Below are positions 51,751 to 59,515 of a DNA stretch of 64,000 nucleotides, in pieces (within the stretch, counting starts at the first letter, position 1; each line of letters begins with the position of its first letter). The stretch comes from a bacterium. GTDB lineage: Bacteria; Cyanobacteriota; Vampirovibrionia; Gastranaerophilales; Gastranaerophilaceae. The DNA lies in the NCBI GenBank assembly GCA_017626055.1, contig JAGAJM010000006.1:124001-188000 (forward strand). The letters run 5' to 3'. Below the pieces are notes generated by a model. It saw nothing but the letters and a program-made list of their open reading frames with translations. It had not been told where the DNA came from and made no database searches. Position numbers and translations under genes: made by a program.

Positions 51751-53403
51751 ATGATTAATACAAAAATTGAAACAAATATTTTGGATAGTGTTGAAGAACA
51801 ATTTTTGTTAGGAAACATTATCAAAAAATATGACTATTATGAAGATACAAGAAGTTCACAATTATCTGATAATAGGCTTGTTAAATATGCAATTTATGAT
51901 GCTGATATTCCAAAGGTCAATGCTTGGGATTGTCATATTCAGTTGCCAGATATTTATGAATTGGCGCAAACTTTGAAATCGCATTTAATCCAAAATCTAT
52001 ATTCTCATCCAGATGGGATGTTTGATGTTGAAGGGAAAGATTTTGATACGCAGAAGTTTGCAAACAGACAAAAAGCGATGCTAGTTTCGACTTTTGAATC
52101 TATGAAGATTGAAGACGAGATGGAAAAGATTATTGATTCAGTTGTTGAAACAGGTGAAGTTACGTTGTTTGTCGGCTGGGAAACAAAAACCAGAAAAACA
52201 AGACGGGCAATTTCTCTAAAAGAACAGTTGGAATCTGGAATTGAAGCACCATTTGTTGTTGAAGATAAAGTTGTTTATGACAATGCAAAGGTTAAGTTTA
52301 TCAATTATGAGGATTTTGTATTTGATAGATCAGAAGCTGATAATTGGGATTCTTGTGCAAAGATTTACAAGACTTATCAGACTATTGATGAGATTAAGTC
52401 AAATAAGTCAAATAATTTGTTGAATTTGGAAAAACTGGAAATGTTAAAAGGGGTGGTGGCAAAAGATTCAAAGAAAAACAAAATGACAACCTATGAAACT
52501 AAGGTGGAGCTTTTAGAATATTGGGGTGATATTGAACTTCCAAATGGTGAGGTTTTGAAAAATAAATTAATAGTTGTTGCTGGTCGTAGTATTCTTATTA
52601 GGTTTGATGATAATCCTTTTATTATAAATCCGTTTATTCACGCAAATATTATTGAATGTCCAACAACAGGTAGAGGTATTTCGCCATTACGTGTTGCGTT
52701 GATTCTGAATAATATTTCGTCAACCATTTTGAATAAGCAACTAGATGCACTTTCTTTAATGATGAATCCACCATATCTTGCACCAAAAGGGTGTTTTAAA
52801 GGAGAGCAAGATGTTCGTCCTGGAAAAATTGTCGAATATGATGCATCGCTAATGACTTCACCACCAACTCCAATTTCTTTTGATAAGGCGATGCAAGGTT
52901 GGGAATTTTTAAATTATTTTAAATCTACAATCGAAAGTGCAACAGGTATTTTTAAAAATATGGCAGGAAATATCCAAACAGTAGAAAGAACTGCAACAGA
53001 ATTAAATTATTCTGCTGGTGGTCAAGAAGCTCGTTTGAATATGATTTTAGAATCTATAAACCGCAAAGTAATTATTCCAATGGTTGAAAAAACTGCTGAA
53101 ATTATTTCTAATTTTAAACTCGGTAAAGAATCAGTTTTAGCAAATGACAGAGGTAAAATTTATTTGGTTGAAATTGATGATAAAATTAGAAATGCTGATT
53201 ATATCTATCATTACGGAGATAGAAAAGCTACATTTGAACGAAAAGTTAGAATGAAAGAGTTGTTCGAGGTTGTTAAATCCTTCTTACAAATTGAAACTGT
53301 AAAAGATCGAATTGATTGGTTAGAATGTTTTAAATTCGCAATGGAACAATATGGGATTGAAAACTCTAACAACTTCTTGAAAGAGGAAAACATTCAAGAA
53401 TAA
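51751..53403 (+). CDS. portal protein (podovirus type)
   Basis: The 550-residue product has a helical clip/stem pattern (D-I-Y-E-L-A-Q-T-L-K-S-H-L, T-G-R-G-I-S-P-L-R-V-A-L, a G-Q-E-A-R-L-N stretch) typical of connector proteins. It directly precedes terL and is the right length for a podovirus portal. It starts two bases after the GNAT gene. Assignment from length, position and residue pattern rather than a single diagnostic motif. Confidence 0.78.
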   Translation: MINTKIETNILDSVEEQFLLGNIIKKYDYYEDTRSSQLSDNRLVKYAIYDADIPKVNAWDCHIQLPDIYELAQTLKSHLIQNLYSHPDGMFDVEGKDFDTQKFANRQKAMLVSTFESMKIEDEMEKIIDSVVETGEVTLFVGWETKTRKTRRAISLKEQLESGIEAPFVVEDKVVYDNAKVKFINYEDFVFDRSEADNWDSCAKIYKTYQTIDEIKSNKSNNLLNLEKLEMLKGVVAKDSKKNKMTTYETKVELLEYWGDIELPNGEVLKNKLIVVAGRSILIRFDDNPFIINPFIHANIIECPTTGRGISPLRVALILNNISSTILNKQLDALSLMMNPPYLAPKGCFKGEQDVRPGKIVEYDASLMTSPPTPISFDKAMQGWEFLNYFKSTIESATGIFKNMAGNIQTVERTATELNYSAGGQEARLNMILESINRKVIIPMVEKTAEIISNFKLGKESVLANDRGKIYLVEIDDKIRNADYIYHYGDRKATFERKVRMKELFEVVKSFLQIETVKDRIDWLECFKFAMEQYGIENSNNFLKEENIQE

Positions 53404-53428
53404 AACTAAGAAATATTGAGGTGTCTAT

Positions 53429-54718
53429 ATGAAATATACATTATTAGACGCACAGAGAAATTTTCTTGAAATTCCACATGATTATTCCTTGGACGTCGCA
53501 GTTTACCAAGGCGGCTATGGCTCTGGCAAGACTTTTGCTGGAGCCTTGCTGGGTATTTTGCTTGCGTTAAAATTTCCAGGGATTACAGGGCTTGTGGGTG
53601 CTCAAACTTATACTCTTGTGCGTGATACAACTTTGAAAACTTATTTTGAACATTTGGATAATATTGGCTTTGTGGATAAAGTTGACTACAAGTGGGTTAG
53701 TGCAGAACAAAAAATTGTATTTAAAAATGGGTCAGAAATTCTTTTTAGGCATTTTGATGAACCTAATAAGCTAAAATCTTTAAATTTGGGTTTTGTTGAA
53801 ATAGAGGAAATGTCTGATGTTCCGTATGATACTTTTAAGATGTTGCTTGCACGTATGAGGCAAAGAAAAAAGGCTGGGTGGCAAAATTTCACTTATCGAA
53901 TTTTTGGACATACTAATCCAGAGGTACAAAAAGGTTGGATTTATAAAACTTTTTATGATAATCCTCCGCCAAATTATCGCTTGATTTGTGCTCCAACTAC
54001 TCAGAATAAATATCTTCCTGAGGGTTTTTGTGATGAACTTAAAAAACTATATGACCAAAGTTATTATGAGATTTTTGTTTTGGGTAAGGCTGGAGATTAT
54101 AGTACAAATCTTGTGGTAAAAGATTTTACTGATGAAAATGTTAGAGAAATTAAATATCAACAGGATTTGGATGTACATATTAGTTGTGATTTTAACGTTG
54201 ATCCAATGGCGTGGGTTTTAGCTCATAAAACTGATGATAAAGTTTTTTATTTTGATGAATTGGTTTTGGAAAATACTACAACATCAAAGACTTGTGAAGA
54301 ATTTTATAATCGTTATCCTGAGCATAAAGGCAAGATTATTATAAATGGTGATGCGTCGGGTGATAACAGAAGTTGTACCAGCGAATACACAAATTATGTC
54401 ATTATAAAGCGAAAGTTGGAATCTTATGGTTATGAAGTAGATGTTAAAATCAAAGGCTTTAACCCTCCAATAAAAAATAGGGTTGCAGCGTTTAATGCAA
54501 AGGTTCGAAATGCCGATGGAGAAATTGGTTTGTATGTTTCGCCGAAGTGTGAAAAACTTTTGTATAACATTTATAACTTACGCTATATTGAAGGGACTTC
54601 TAAGATAGATGTTCCGACTTATACTCAGATAAAGCAGACTAAAGAATTGAAATTTTTATCACATCCATTTGATGCTGCATCATATTTGGTGGATTTTTAT
54701 TGGCCGATTGTACTTTAG
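53429..54718 (+). CDS. terminase large subunit
   Basis: The 429-residue packaging ATPase-nuclease has Walker A Q-G-G-Y-G-S-G-K-T (27-35), Walker B-like L-G-F-V-E-I-E-E-M and a coupling segment F-G-H-T-N-P. The C-terminal nuclease has Asp residues in I-S-C-D-F-N-V-D and I-I-N-G-D-A-S-G-D. The usual order terS-terL-portal is inverted. The next ATG follows directly. Confidence 0.93.
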   Translation: MKYTLLDAQRNFLEIPHDYSLDVAVYQGGYGSGKTFAGALLGILLALKFPGITGLVGAQTYTLVRDTTLKTYFEHLDNIGFVDKVDYKWVSAEQKIVFKNGSEILFRHFDEPNKLKSLNLGFVEIEEMSDVPYDTFKMLLARMRQRKKAGWQNFTYRIFGHTNPEVQKGWIYKTFYDNPPPNYRLICAPTTQNKYLPEGFCDELKKLYDQSYYEIFVLGKAGDYSTNLVVKDFTDENVREIKYQQDLDVHISCDFNVDPMAWVLAHKTDDKVFYFDELVLENTTTSKTCEEFYNRYPEHKGKIIINGDASGDNRSCTSEYTNYVIIKRKLESYGYEVDVKIKGFNPPIKNRVAAFNAKVRNADGEIGLYVSPKCEKLLYNIYNLRYIEGTSKIDVPTYTQIKQTKELKFLSHPFDAASYLVDFYWPIVL

Positions 54719-54733
54719 ATGAAAGGGGAAAAT

Positions 54734-54961
54734 ATGGAAAGTATTATTTATTATGCACCTGTAATAGTGGTGGTGTTAATGTTTTTAATTCACGAAAGAA
54801 TTGTTGTAACACCTGAACAGTTAGAGAAAAAACATAGAGAAATTATAAAAGAGGTCGAAAGTCGATTTGCAACAATTGATAGTTGCGAAGACTTAAAAGG
54901 TCAGATAACTGATATGAAAGACAAGATAGACAAAATCTATGATTGTCTAATTTTGAAGTGA
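54734..54961 (+). CDS. small membrane protein with coiled coil, 75 aa
   Basis: The ATG at 54734 follows AAAGGGG. The product has one N-terminal transmembrane helix (Y-Y-A-P-V-I-V-V-V-L-M-F-L-I) and a long charged helix ending K-G-Q-I-T-D-M-K-D-K-I-D-K-I. Similar small phage proteins with a membrane helix plus coiled coil are common near lysis or packaging genes; function unknown. Confidence 0.7.
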   Translation: MESIIYYAPVIVVVLMFLIHERIVVTPEQLEKKHREIIKEVESRFATIDSCEDLKGQITDMKDKIDKIYDCLILK

Positions 54962-54969
54962 TGTTTGAA

Positions 54970-55003
54970 TACAAAAGGAGAAAATTATGAAACCGAAATA
55001 AAT
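54970..55003 (+). repeat. ribosome-binding-site micro-ORF repeat, copy 1
   Basis: A good Shine-Dalgarno (AAAGGAG) is followed by ATG-AAA-CCG-AAA-TAA, a four-codon frame at 54987-55001. Nearly the same block recurs at 55847. It looks like a truncated gene start left where a minus-strand cassette joins. Confidence 0.65.
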
Positions 55004-55014
55004 AACCATAATGT

Positions 55015-55377
55015 TTAATTATTTATTAGAACTATTAAAAATAGGATATATGCAAGAATATTTAGGCAACCTATTAAAAAGCCAAAGTAGAATAGTGGCA
55101 AATGAATATATTTTATAAACTTATTTTTAAAATGGATTTTTGATATTTTTTTAGGATTTGTTTTTCTGATATACGTTTCTATGAAAAAAGTGCTTGCAGT
55201 TAGTAGTAATGCGTAGATTATAACTGAATATAATTCTATCGTGTTTTCAAGTGTTAAATATAGGGTTGGGTATTGTGTAATAATTCGATTTTGTATTAAG
55301 CAATACAGAAAAAGAAATATAAAAAAATAAGAAATTATTGAAAATAGATTTAGTGAAATATATTTGTAAATTTTCAT
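55015..55377 (-). CDS. minus-strand membrane protein A, 120 aa
   Basis: About four hydrophobic segments are seen (Y-F-F-I-F-L-F-L-Y-C-L, I-I-Y-A-L-L-L-T-A, L-P-L-F-Y-F-G-F-L-I, I-L-F-L-I-V-L-I) with a polar T-N-P-K-K-I-S-K-I-H middle. On the minus strand TATTAA lies six bases before the ATG at 55377, the pattern of other genes here. Resembles the next two in size and layout. Function unknown; a superinfection or membrane-modifying role is speculation. Confidence 0.55.
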   Translation of the reverse strand: MKIYKYISLNLFSIISYFFIFLFLYCLIQNRIITQYPTLYLTLENTIELYSVIIYALLLTASTFFIETYIRKTNPKKISKIHFKNKFIKYIHLPLFYFGFLIGCLNILAYILFLIVLINN

Positions 55378-55422
55378 ACGACATTAATAACATGAGGACA
55401 CTAAAAATAAAAATGCAAATTA

Positions 55423-55767
55423 TTATTTTATAAATATCGAACTGATAATTACAAGTAATATTGGTAAACTACCTAAAGTGAATAGTATGTAAAATATGAT
55501 TGATAAAATTTTGTTCAATTTATTTGGCATATTTATTCTGAATGGAAATTTTAGATTTGGAAATAGTTTTTCAATAATGGCATGAAGTAATATCTCAATA
55601 ATTAAAGCTCCGCAGCAATATATGTATAACACAAGTGAGCCAGTGGAAATCATTGAGTATTTTTCATTCCTGATTATAGGAGGCATAGGTTCATGTGTAA
55701 TATACGTTGGAGCTGGTTCTATAAATATATTAGCAGCAATCACGGTGACGATAGCTGTAATACCCAA
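55423..55767 (-). CDS. minus-strand membrane protein B, 114 aa
   Basis: The frame begins at a TTG (55767) with a TTATAT-like -10 six bases before it; no ATG is available. The frame reads open further upstream (about 20 codons, K-F-L-D-L-R-K-Y-F-F), so the true start is uncertain. Layout parallels protein A: hydrophobic, polar P-A-P-T-Y-I-T loop, hydrophobic, basic linker, hydrophobic end. Possible plus-strand membrane frame on the opposite strand (55622-55867) is less likely. Confidence 0.4.
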   Translation of the reverse strand: MGITAIVTVIAANIFIEPAPTYITHEPMPPIIRNEKYSMISTGSLVLYIYCCGALIIEILLHAIIEKLFPNLKFPFRINMPNKLNKILSIIFYILFTLGSLPILLVIISSIFIK

Positions 55768-55846
55768 AAAGATATATAAATATGCGAAAAAATATTTTCT
55801 TAAATCTAAAAATTTTATAAATAAATGTTATTACAAACTAATAAAA

Positions 55847-55880
55847 TACGAAAGGGGAAAATTATGAAATCGAAATAAAT
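55847..55880 (+). repeat. ribosome-binding-site micro-ORF repeat, copy 2
   Basis: Matches copy 1 closely: AAAGGGG then ATG-AAA-TCG-AAA-TAA (frame 55864-55878). It stands directly at the 3' end of membrane protein C. Confidence 0.65.
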
Positions 55881-56236
55881 TAATTGGGTTTAACAAGATA
55901 CAATATCAAACTTAAATATAGAAGTATTGTGATAATAGGAAATGATACTAAAGAAAATTTTTGCAATTTTGTAAGTGTTTTGTTTAAAAGAATTTTCATA
56001 GTTGCGATTGCGGATATTGGGGTAATTATTACATACAGTTGAAAAATAAGAAGAATTATTATCGCTAAAAATAAATAAGTAACAATATTTAAAAGTATTT
56101 GAGATTCTGCAACCGAACCATATAAATATACAAAAAAGAATGAAAGTAATACAAATAATATGAAATTTATGATTGTCGCAAAACACTGAAAATAAAAATA
56201 TAAATTTAATAAAATTCGTAAGAATAAATTGTTCAT
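55880..56236 (-). CDS. minus-strand membrane protein C, 118 aa
   Basis: I start at the ATG 56236 because TATAAT sits exactly six bases before it on the minus strand. The product has about four hydrophobic spans (F-A-T-I-I-N-F-I-L-F-V-L-L, I-V-T-Y-L-F-L-A-I, S-F-P-I-I-T-I-L-L). A longer frame to 56314 adds residues that overlap the next gene's start. Same size class as A and B. Confidence 0.55.
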   Translation of the reverse strand: MNNLFLRILLNLYFYFQCFATIINFILFVLLSFFFVYLYGSVAESQILLNIVTYLFLAIIILLIFQLYVIITPISAIATMKILLNKTLTKLQKFSLVSFPIITILLYLSLILYLVKPN

Positions 56237-56242
56237 AAAGAA

Positions 56243-56248
56243 ATTATA
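56243..56248 (-). promoter_or_regulatory. -10 element for membrane protein C, predicted leaderless
   Basis: Perfect TATAAT on the minus strand, six bases before the ATG at 56236. It lies divergently in front of the lipase-like gene. Confidence 0.55.
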
Positions 56249-56272
56249 CAAAATTATAAGGAGAAATACAAT

Positions 56273-57307
56273 ATGACAAATATGAATAAATATAAAGAAA
56301 TTCTGGATTTTCATTATGGAGTGCAGAAAAATTTAGAGATAAAAGGTTGGATACCTTTAGATGACTATAATAATCTGTTAAATAAATCAGCTTTAGATGC
56401 TAGAGTTTACAAAAAAGACGATAGAATCGTGATTGCGTTTGCAGGTTCTACATCGCCAAACGATTATAAGAATGATGCAGATATATTGATTGGTAAAATC
56501 CCATCTCAATATTTTGTTGCAGAGAATTTATATAATGCTATTAAGAAAAATTATCCATCAGCCAAAATTGAATCTACGGGTTATTCTCTCGGTGGTACAT
56601 TATCTAACTTATTAGCACATAGATTTGGTATAGAATCAAATGCTCTAGCTCCGATTGGTAGTAAAAATATTGTAAATAAGCATAGGGATTATTTCACTTA
56701 TGATGATGGGAATATAACTACATTCGGTAGGAAGGGGGATATGTTTTTTAATGCAAATATAAATTCCCAATCTGGTAAGATTTATATAATGGATGATATT
56801 CCAAGTGATATGGCTAAATTTCCTGCAAAAGTCGATAATCATTATTTACATAATTATAATCCATATGACTTATATAATGCAAAACCTTGGAATAAACAAG
56901 GTCAACCGACTGGTTTTGCAGCACCTATGCTTCAATCTCAAATTCAACAACCTAAGATTTTCACACCAGAAGATATTGGCCAAATGACACCAGAAGAATT
57001 TTCAAAGAATGAAAAAACAATCAATGAGCAACTTCAACAAGGCTTGATAGCTCCAACAACCCAGAGAAAACAAAATTATTCAGGATATCGAAATCCAGTA
57101 TCTGGAGATAATAGAATATTCTCTCAAGAAGACATTGGAAATTTTTCTGGGGAAGAATTTACCAAGCACGAAAAAGAAATTCGAGGACAATGGGGAAGTA
57201 TAGGAATTCCTACAAATAATGAGCTCCAAACTTCAGGTGCAATTTACATCGCACCATATATAAGAAGTGATGGGGTGCAAGTGAAAGGTCATTATCGTTC
57301 AAGATAA
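56273..57307 (+). CDS. lipase-like alpha/beta-hydrolase with two EDIG modules
   Basis: The 344-residue product has an alpha/beta-hydrolase part (1-200) with I-A-F-A-G-S-T and the nucleophile elbow G-Y-S-L-G-G (Ser105), a likely Asp near 145-156 or 200, and His190 or His193. A linker leads to two copies of the EDIG module (229-259 and 282-311) and a C-terminal Y-I-R-S-D-G-V-Q-V-K-G-H-Y-R-S motif common in phage proteins. AAGGAG precedes the ATG. It would hydrolyse lipid or ester bonds; possible virion cargo. A terminator follows. Confidence 0.8.
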   Translation: MTNMNKYKEILDFHYGVQKNLEIKGWIPLDDYNNLLNKSALDARVYKKDDRIVIAFAGSTSPNDYKNDADILIGKIPSQYFVAENLYNAIKKNYPSAKIESTGYSLGGTLSNLLAHRFGIESNALAPIGSKNIVNKHRDYFTYDDGNITTFGRKGDMFFNANINSQSGKIYIMDDIPSDMAKFPAKVDNHYLHNYNPYDLYNAKPWNKQGQPTGFAAPMLQSQIQQPKIFTPEDIGQMTPEEFSKNEKTINEQLQQGLIAPTTQRKQNYSGYRNPVSGDNRIFSQEDIGNFSGEEFTKHEKEIRGQWGSIGIPTNNELQTSGAIYIAPYIRSDGVQVKGHYRSR

Positions 57308-57312
57308 TAATT

Positions 57313-57341
57313 TAAAGGGTAGATGAATTTCTACCCTTTTT
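57313..57341 (+). terminator. terminator at the right end of the phage-like element
   Basis: AAAGGGTAGA pairs with TCTACCCTTT, followed by T-run. Confidence 0.9.
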
Positions 57342-57406
57342 CTTTACTTGCTTTTTTTTTATCTAGGTAATATAATTACTCTTGTAATATAGAGGAAAAT
57401 AACAGG

Positions 57407-58753
57407 ATGAGTGAGTCGAGTCTGGGAATAATAATTTCTAATTGGTTAATAGTTTTTGTACTATTACTTGTAAACGGATTTTTTGTAGCAGCAGAGTTTG
57501 CTATTGTTAAGGCTAGAAGAACTAAGATTGAACAACTTACCAAAGATGGTAATGTTGATGCTAAGTTGGCTTTGCGAGCATTAGAAGATATGAATTATTT
57601 TATCGCAGCAGTTCAACTTGGTATTACTATTGCAAGTATCGGTATCGGTTGGTTTGGTTCTCCTACTGTTGAAAAAATGTTAGCTCCAGTATTGGCTAAT
57701 TTGCCTGCTGGCTATGGTCATTTGGCTCATATAATTACTGCGGTAGTTGCTTTCTTTACAGTAACTTTATTGCACGTAGTTGTTGGGGAACAAGTTCCAA
57801 AATGTGTTGCCCTACAATATCCTGAAAAAATTTCACTATATGTTGCAAAACCTATGGATTTATTTATGACAATTGCAAGACCTTTTGTTTGGTTATTGAA
57901 TGTGTCTTGTAATATCATATTGAAAATATTCAAAGTTCCTACAAGCTCAGCTAGAGTAGTTCACACTTTAGAAGATTTGGACTTGATGGTTGATGCTAGT
58001 TTTGACGAAGGTGTACTTAACGAAACTGAAAAAGATATGATTCATAACGTTTTTCAATTCTCTGATTTAACTGCTAGAGAAGTTATGATTCCTAGAACAG
58101 ATATGATTTGTGTTCCAAATGATATGTCTTTTGAAGATTTGAACAAGTTGGCTGCTGAAAATCAATATACACGTTATCCTGTTTATGATGGTGATATTGA
58201 CCATATTACAGGTTTAGTTCACGTTAAAGACTTATATTCTTTAGCTTTGAAAGATGAAGTTCGTACAGTTCAAGATCTTCAACGCAATATTATGCTTGTT
58301 CCAGAAACAATGACAATGGATAATTTGGTTAGAGAATTCAAGAAAAACAAAGGACAAATGGCTATTGTTGTAGATGAGTTTGGAGGAACATCTGGTATCA
58401 TCACTTTAGAAGATGTTATGGAAGAAATTTTTGGGGATGTTCAAGATGAATTCGATGAAGAAGCTGAATTTGATATTAAAGAAATTAAACCAAATCATTA
58501 TTTAGCTAATGGTATGATGCGTCTTGACGAATTGGCTAACTTCTTTGATGTTCCAGATGAAAAATTGGAAGATGATGATGTTGATACAATTGCTGGTTTA
58601 GTAGTTAAAGAACTTGGTCGTTTAGCACAATTAGATGACGTAGTTAAGTATCACGAATTTACTTTCACTGTTAAAGAAATTGATGGTGCAAGAATTACAA
58701 AACTTCTTATTGTACGTGAAGAGTCTCAAGTTGAAGAAGTTGTTGCTGAGTAA
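57407..58753 (+). CDS. CorC/HlyC-family CNNM-type transporter-like protein
   Basis: The 448-residue product has a DUF21 membrane domain (1-190; about four spans, F-F-V-A-A-E-F-A-I-V-K-A-R), two CBS domains (about 215-340; M-I-P-R-T-D-M, V-D-E-F-G-G-T-S-G-I-I-T-L) and a C-terminal CorC_HlyC domain. Relatives (MpfA, CorC, CNNM) handle magnesium or cobalt efflux; the hemolysin name is historical. It lies right of the element with its own promoter. Confidence 0.93.
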   Translation: MSESSLGIIISNWLIVFVLLLVNGFFVAAEFAIVKARRTKIEQLTKDGNVDAKLALRALEDMNYFIAAVQLGITIASIGIGWFGSPTVEKMLAPVLANLPAGYGHLAHIITAVVAFFTVTLLHVVVGEQVPKCVALQYPEKISLYVAKPMDLFMTIARPFVWLLNVSCNIILKIFKVPTSSARVVHTLEDLDLMVDASFDEGVLNETEKDMIHNVFQFSDLTAREVMIPRTDMICVPNDMSFEDLNKLAAENQYTRYPVYDGDIDHITGLVHVKDLYSLALKDEVRTVQDLQRNIMLVPETMTMDNLVREFKKNKGQMAIVVDEFGGTSGIITLEDVMEEIFGDVQDEFDEEAEFDIKEIKPNHYLANGMMRLDELANFFDVPDEKLEDDDVDTIAGLVVKELGRLAQLDDVVKYHEFTFTVKEIDGARITKLLIVREESQVEEVVAE

Positions 58754-58796
58754 ATTTTTCATATAATTGTTGGGTTTACTTTTTGGGTAAATTCAT

Positions 58797-58802
58797 TATT
58801 AT
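58797..58802 (+). promoter_or_regulatory. -10 element, predicted leaderless
   Basis: TATTAT six bases before the ATG at 58809; TTTACT 16 bases upstream may be a weak -35. Confidence 0.5.
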
Positions 58803-58808
58803 ATTTAT

Positions 58809-59402
58809 ATGAAGAGATTTTTATTTGCTTTAATTATGATTGTTTCAATGGCTTTTACACCAAGTGTCTTTGCTGATGATGTTGATTTGCCTGCAAGTGG
58901 TGATTTGTGGGATAACTGGGGAACAAGTCAAGATTTCTATGGACAAGACAAAAAAGGTGTTTCTGATGAGGAATTTGACAAGGCTATTGAACAAGTCAAA
59001 GATAAGCAAAGTCGTGGTTTGTTTGGTCGTAAGAAAAGAAATAAGAATATTCCAAAAGGTGAAGAATTTAGCCAAAGTAATGAGTCTGAAATTTTAGACG
59101 TTCAAGTTGATAAAGATGCTTTACCTGTTGTAAGTTTACCAGTTGAATTGGTTGTGGGTGATGGGGTTTTACCTGTTGGACATTACCAAATTCAAGGAGA
59201 AAGAAAAGAAGATAAAGTCTATTTAAAATTCTACCAAGCTCATAATTTGTTTGCTGAGTTTCCAGCAGTTGAAACCCAAGATGATTTTGGAGAAGAGGAA
59301 ATCCTTTTTGCCAGATGGTTTCCAGAGGGTGAAAACAAAATAAAAATTATTTATGGTTCATTAGATTTTAATGCTTATACATTCGTACAAATAAAAGAAT
59401 AA
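58809..59402 (+). CDS. exported hypothetical protein, 197 aa
   Basis: A signal peptide (M-K-R-F-L-F-A-L-I-M-I-V-S-M-A-F then S-V-F-A-D-D) is clear. A charged linker (G-R-K-K-R-N-K-N-I-P) leads to a beta-rich C-terminal domain (L-P-V-G-H-Y-Q-I-Q-G ... V-Y-L-K-F-Y-Q-A). No family recognised. It probably sits in the periplasm. It lies upstream of the sigma-28 promoter. Confidence 0.75.
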   Translation: MKRFLFALIMIVSMAFTPSVFADDVDLPASGDLWDNWGTSQDFYGQDKKGVSDEEFDKAIEQVKDKQSRGLFGRKKRNKNIPKGEEFSQSNESEILDVQVDKDALPVVSLPVELVVGDGVLPVGHYQIQGERKEDKVYLKFYQAHNLFAEFPAVETQDDFGEEEILFARWFPEGENKIKIIYGSLDFNAYTFVQIKE

Positions 59403-59407
59403 TTATA

Positions 59408-59424
59408 TGTAACGAAATGTTACA
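59408..59424 (+). promoter_or_regulatory. operator-like inverted repeat
   Basis: TGTAAC-GAAAT-GTTACA is a perfect 6-bp inverted repeat located 17 bases before the sigma-28 promoter. It may be a protein-binding site or the end of the upstream mRNA. Confidence 0.4.
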
Positions 59425-59441
59425 AACATGAGTAAAAATTC

Positions 59442-59468
59442 TAAAGTTTAGCGTAAATATGCCGTAAT
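59442..59468 (+). promoter_or_regulatory. sigma-28 (FliA) promoter
   Basis: TAAAGTTT (59442-59449), 11 bases, GCCGTAAT (59461-59468). The known consensus is TAAAGTTT-N11-GCCGATAA; the -35 and spacing are perfect and the -10 differs at few bases. It drives the 717-residue gene at 59516. Confidence 0.85.
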
Positions 59469-59515
59469 CATGATTAAGCGAAAAATGACCACATGTCGAA
59501 AGGATTACGAAAACA

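Larger units (their letters stand above)
45419..57341 (+). mobile_element. compact phage-like element (podovirus-type structural and packaging genes)
   Basis: A run of about 16 genes, nearly all on the plus strand, carries lysis (amidase, holin), capsid, adaptor, portal and both terminase genes. It is bounded by chromosomal genes with ordinary functions. No integrase, excisionase, repressor, replication, tail-fibre or tail-length gene is visible, and no att repeats were found. It may be a degraded prophage, a satellite or a domesticated particle. Ends are set at the first phage-type gene and the last terminator and are approximate. Confidence 0.85.

Noticed and set aside
55622-55867. Plus-strand membrane-like frame of 81 codons antisense to membrane protein B
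   Set aside because: No ribosome binding site, and the minus-strand series shares size and promoter layout; antisense of a hydrophobic gene often looks hydrophobic.
45030-57400. Attachment-site direct repeats around the phage-like element
   Set aside because: No convincing repeat was found by eye between 44870-45420 and 57310-57400; the tRNA-Glu is 22 kb away.
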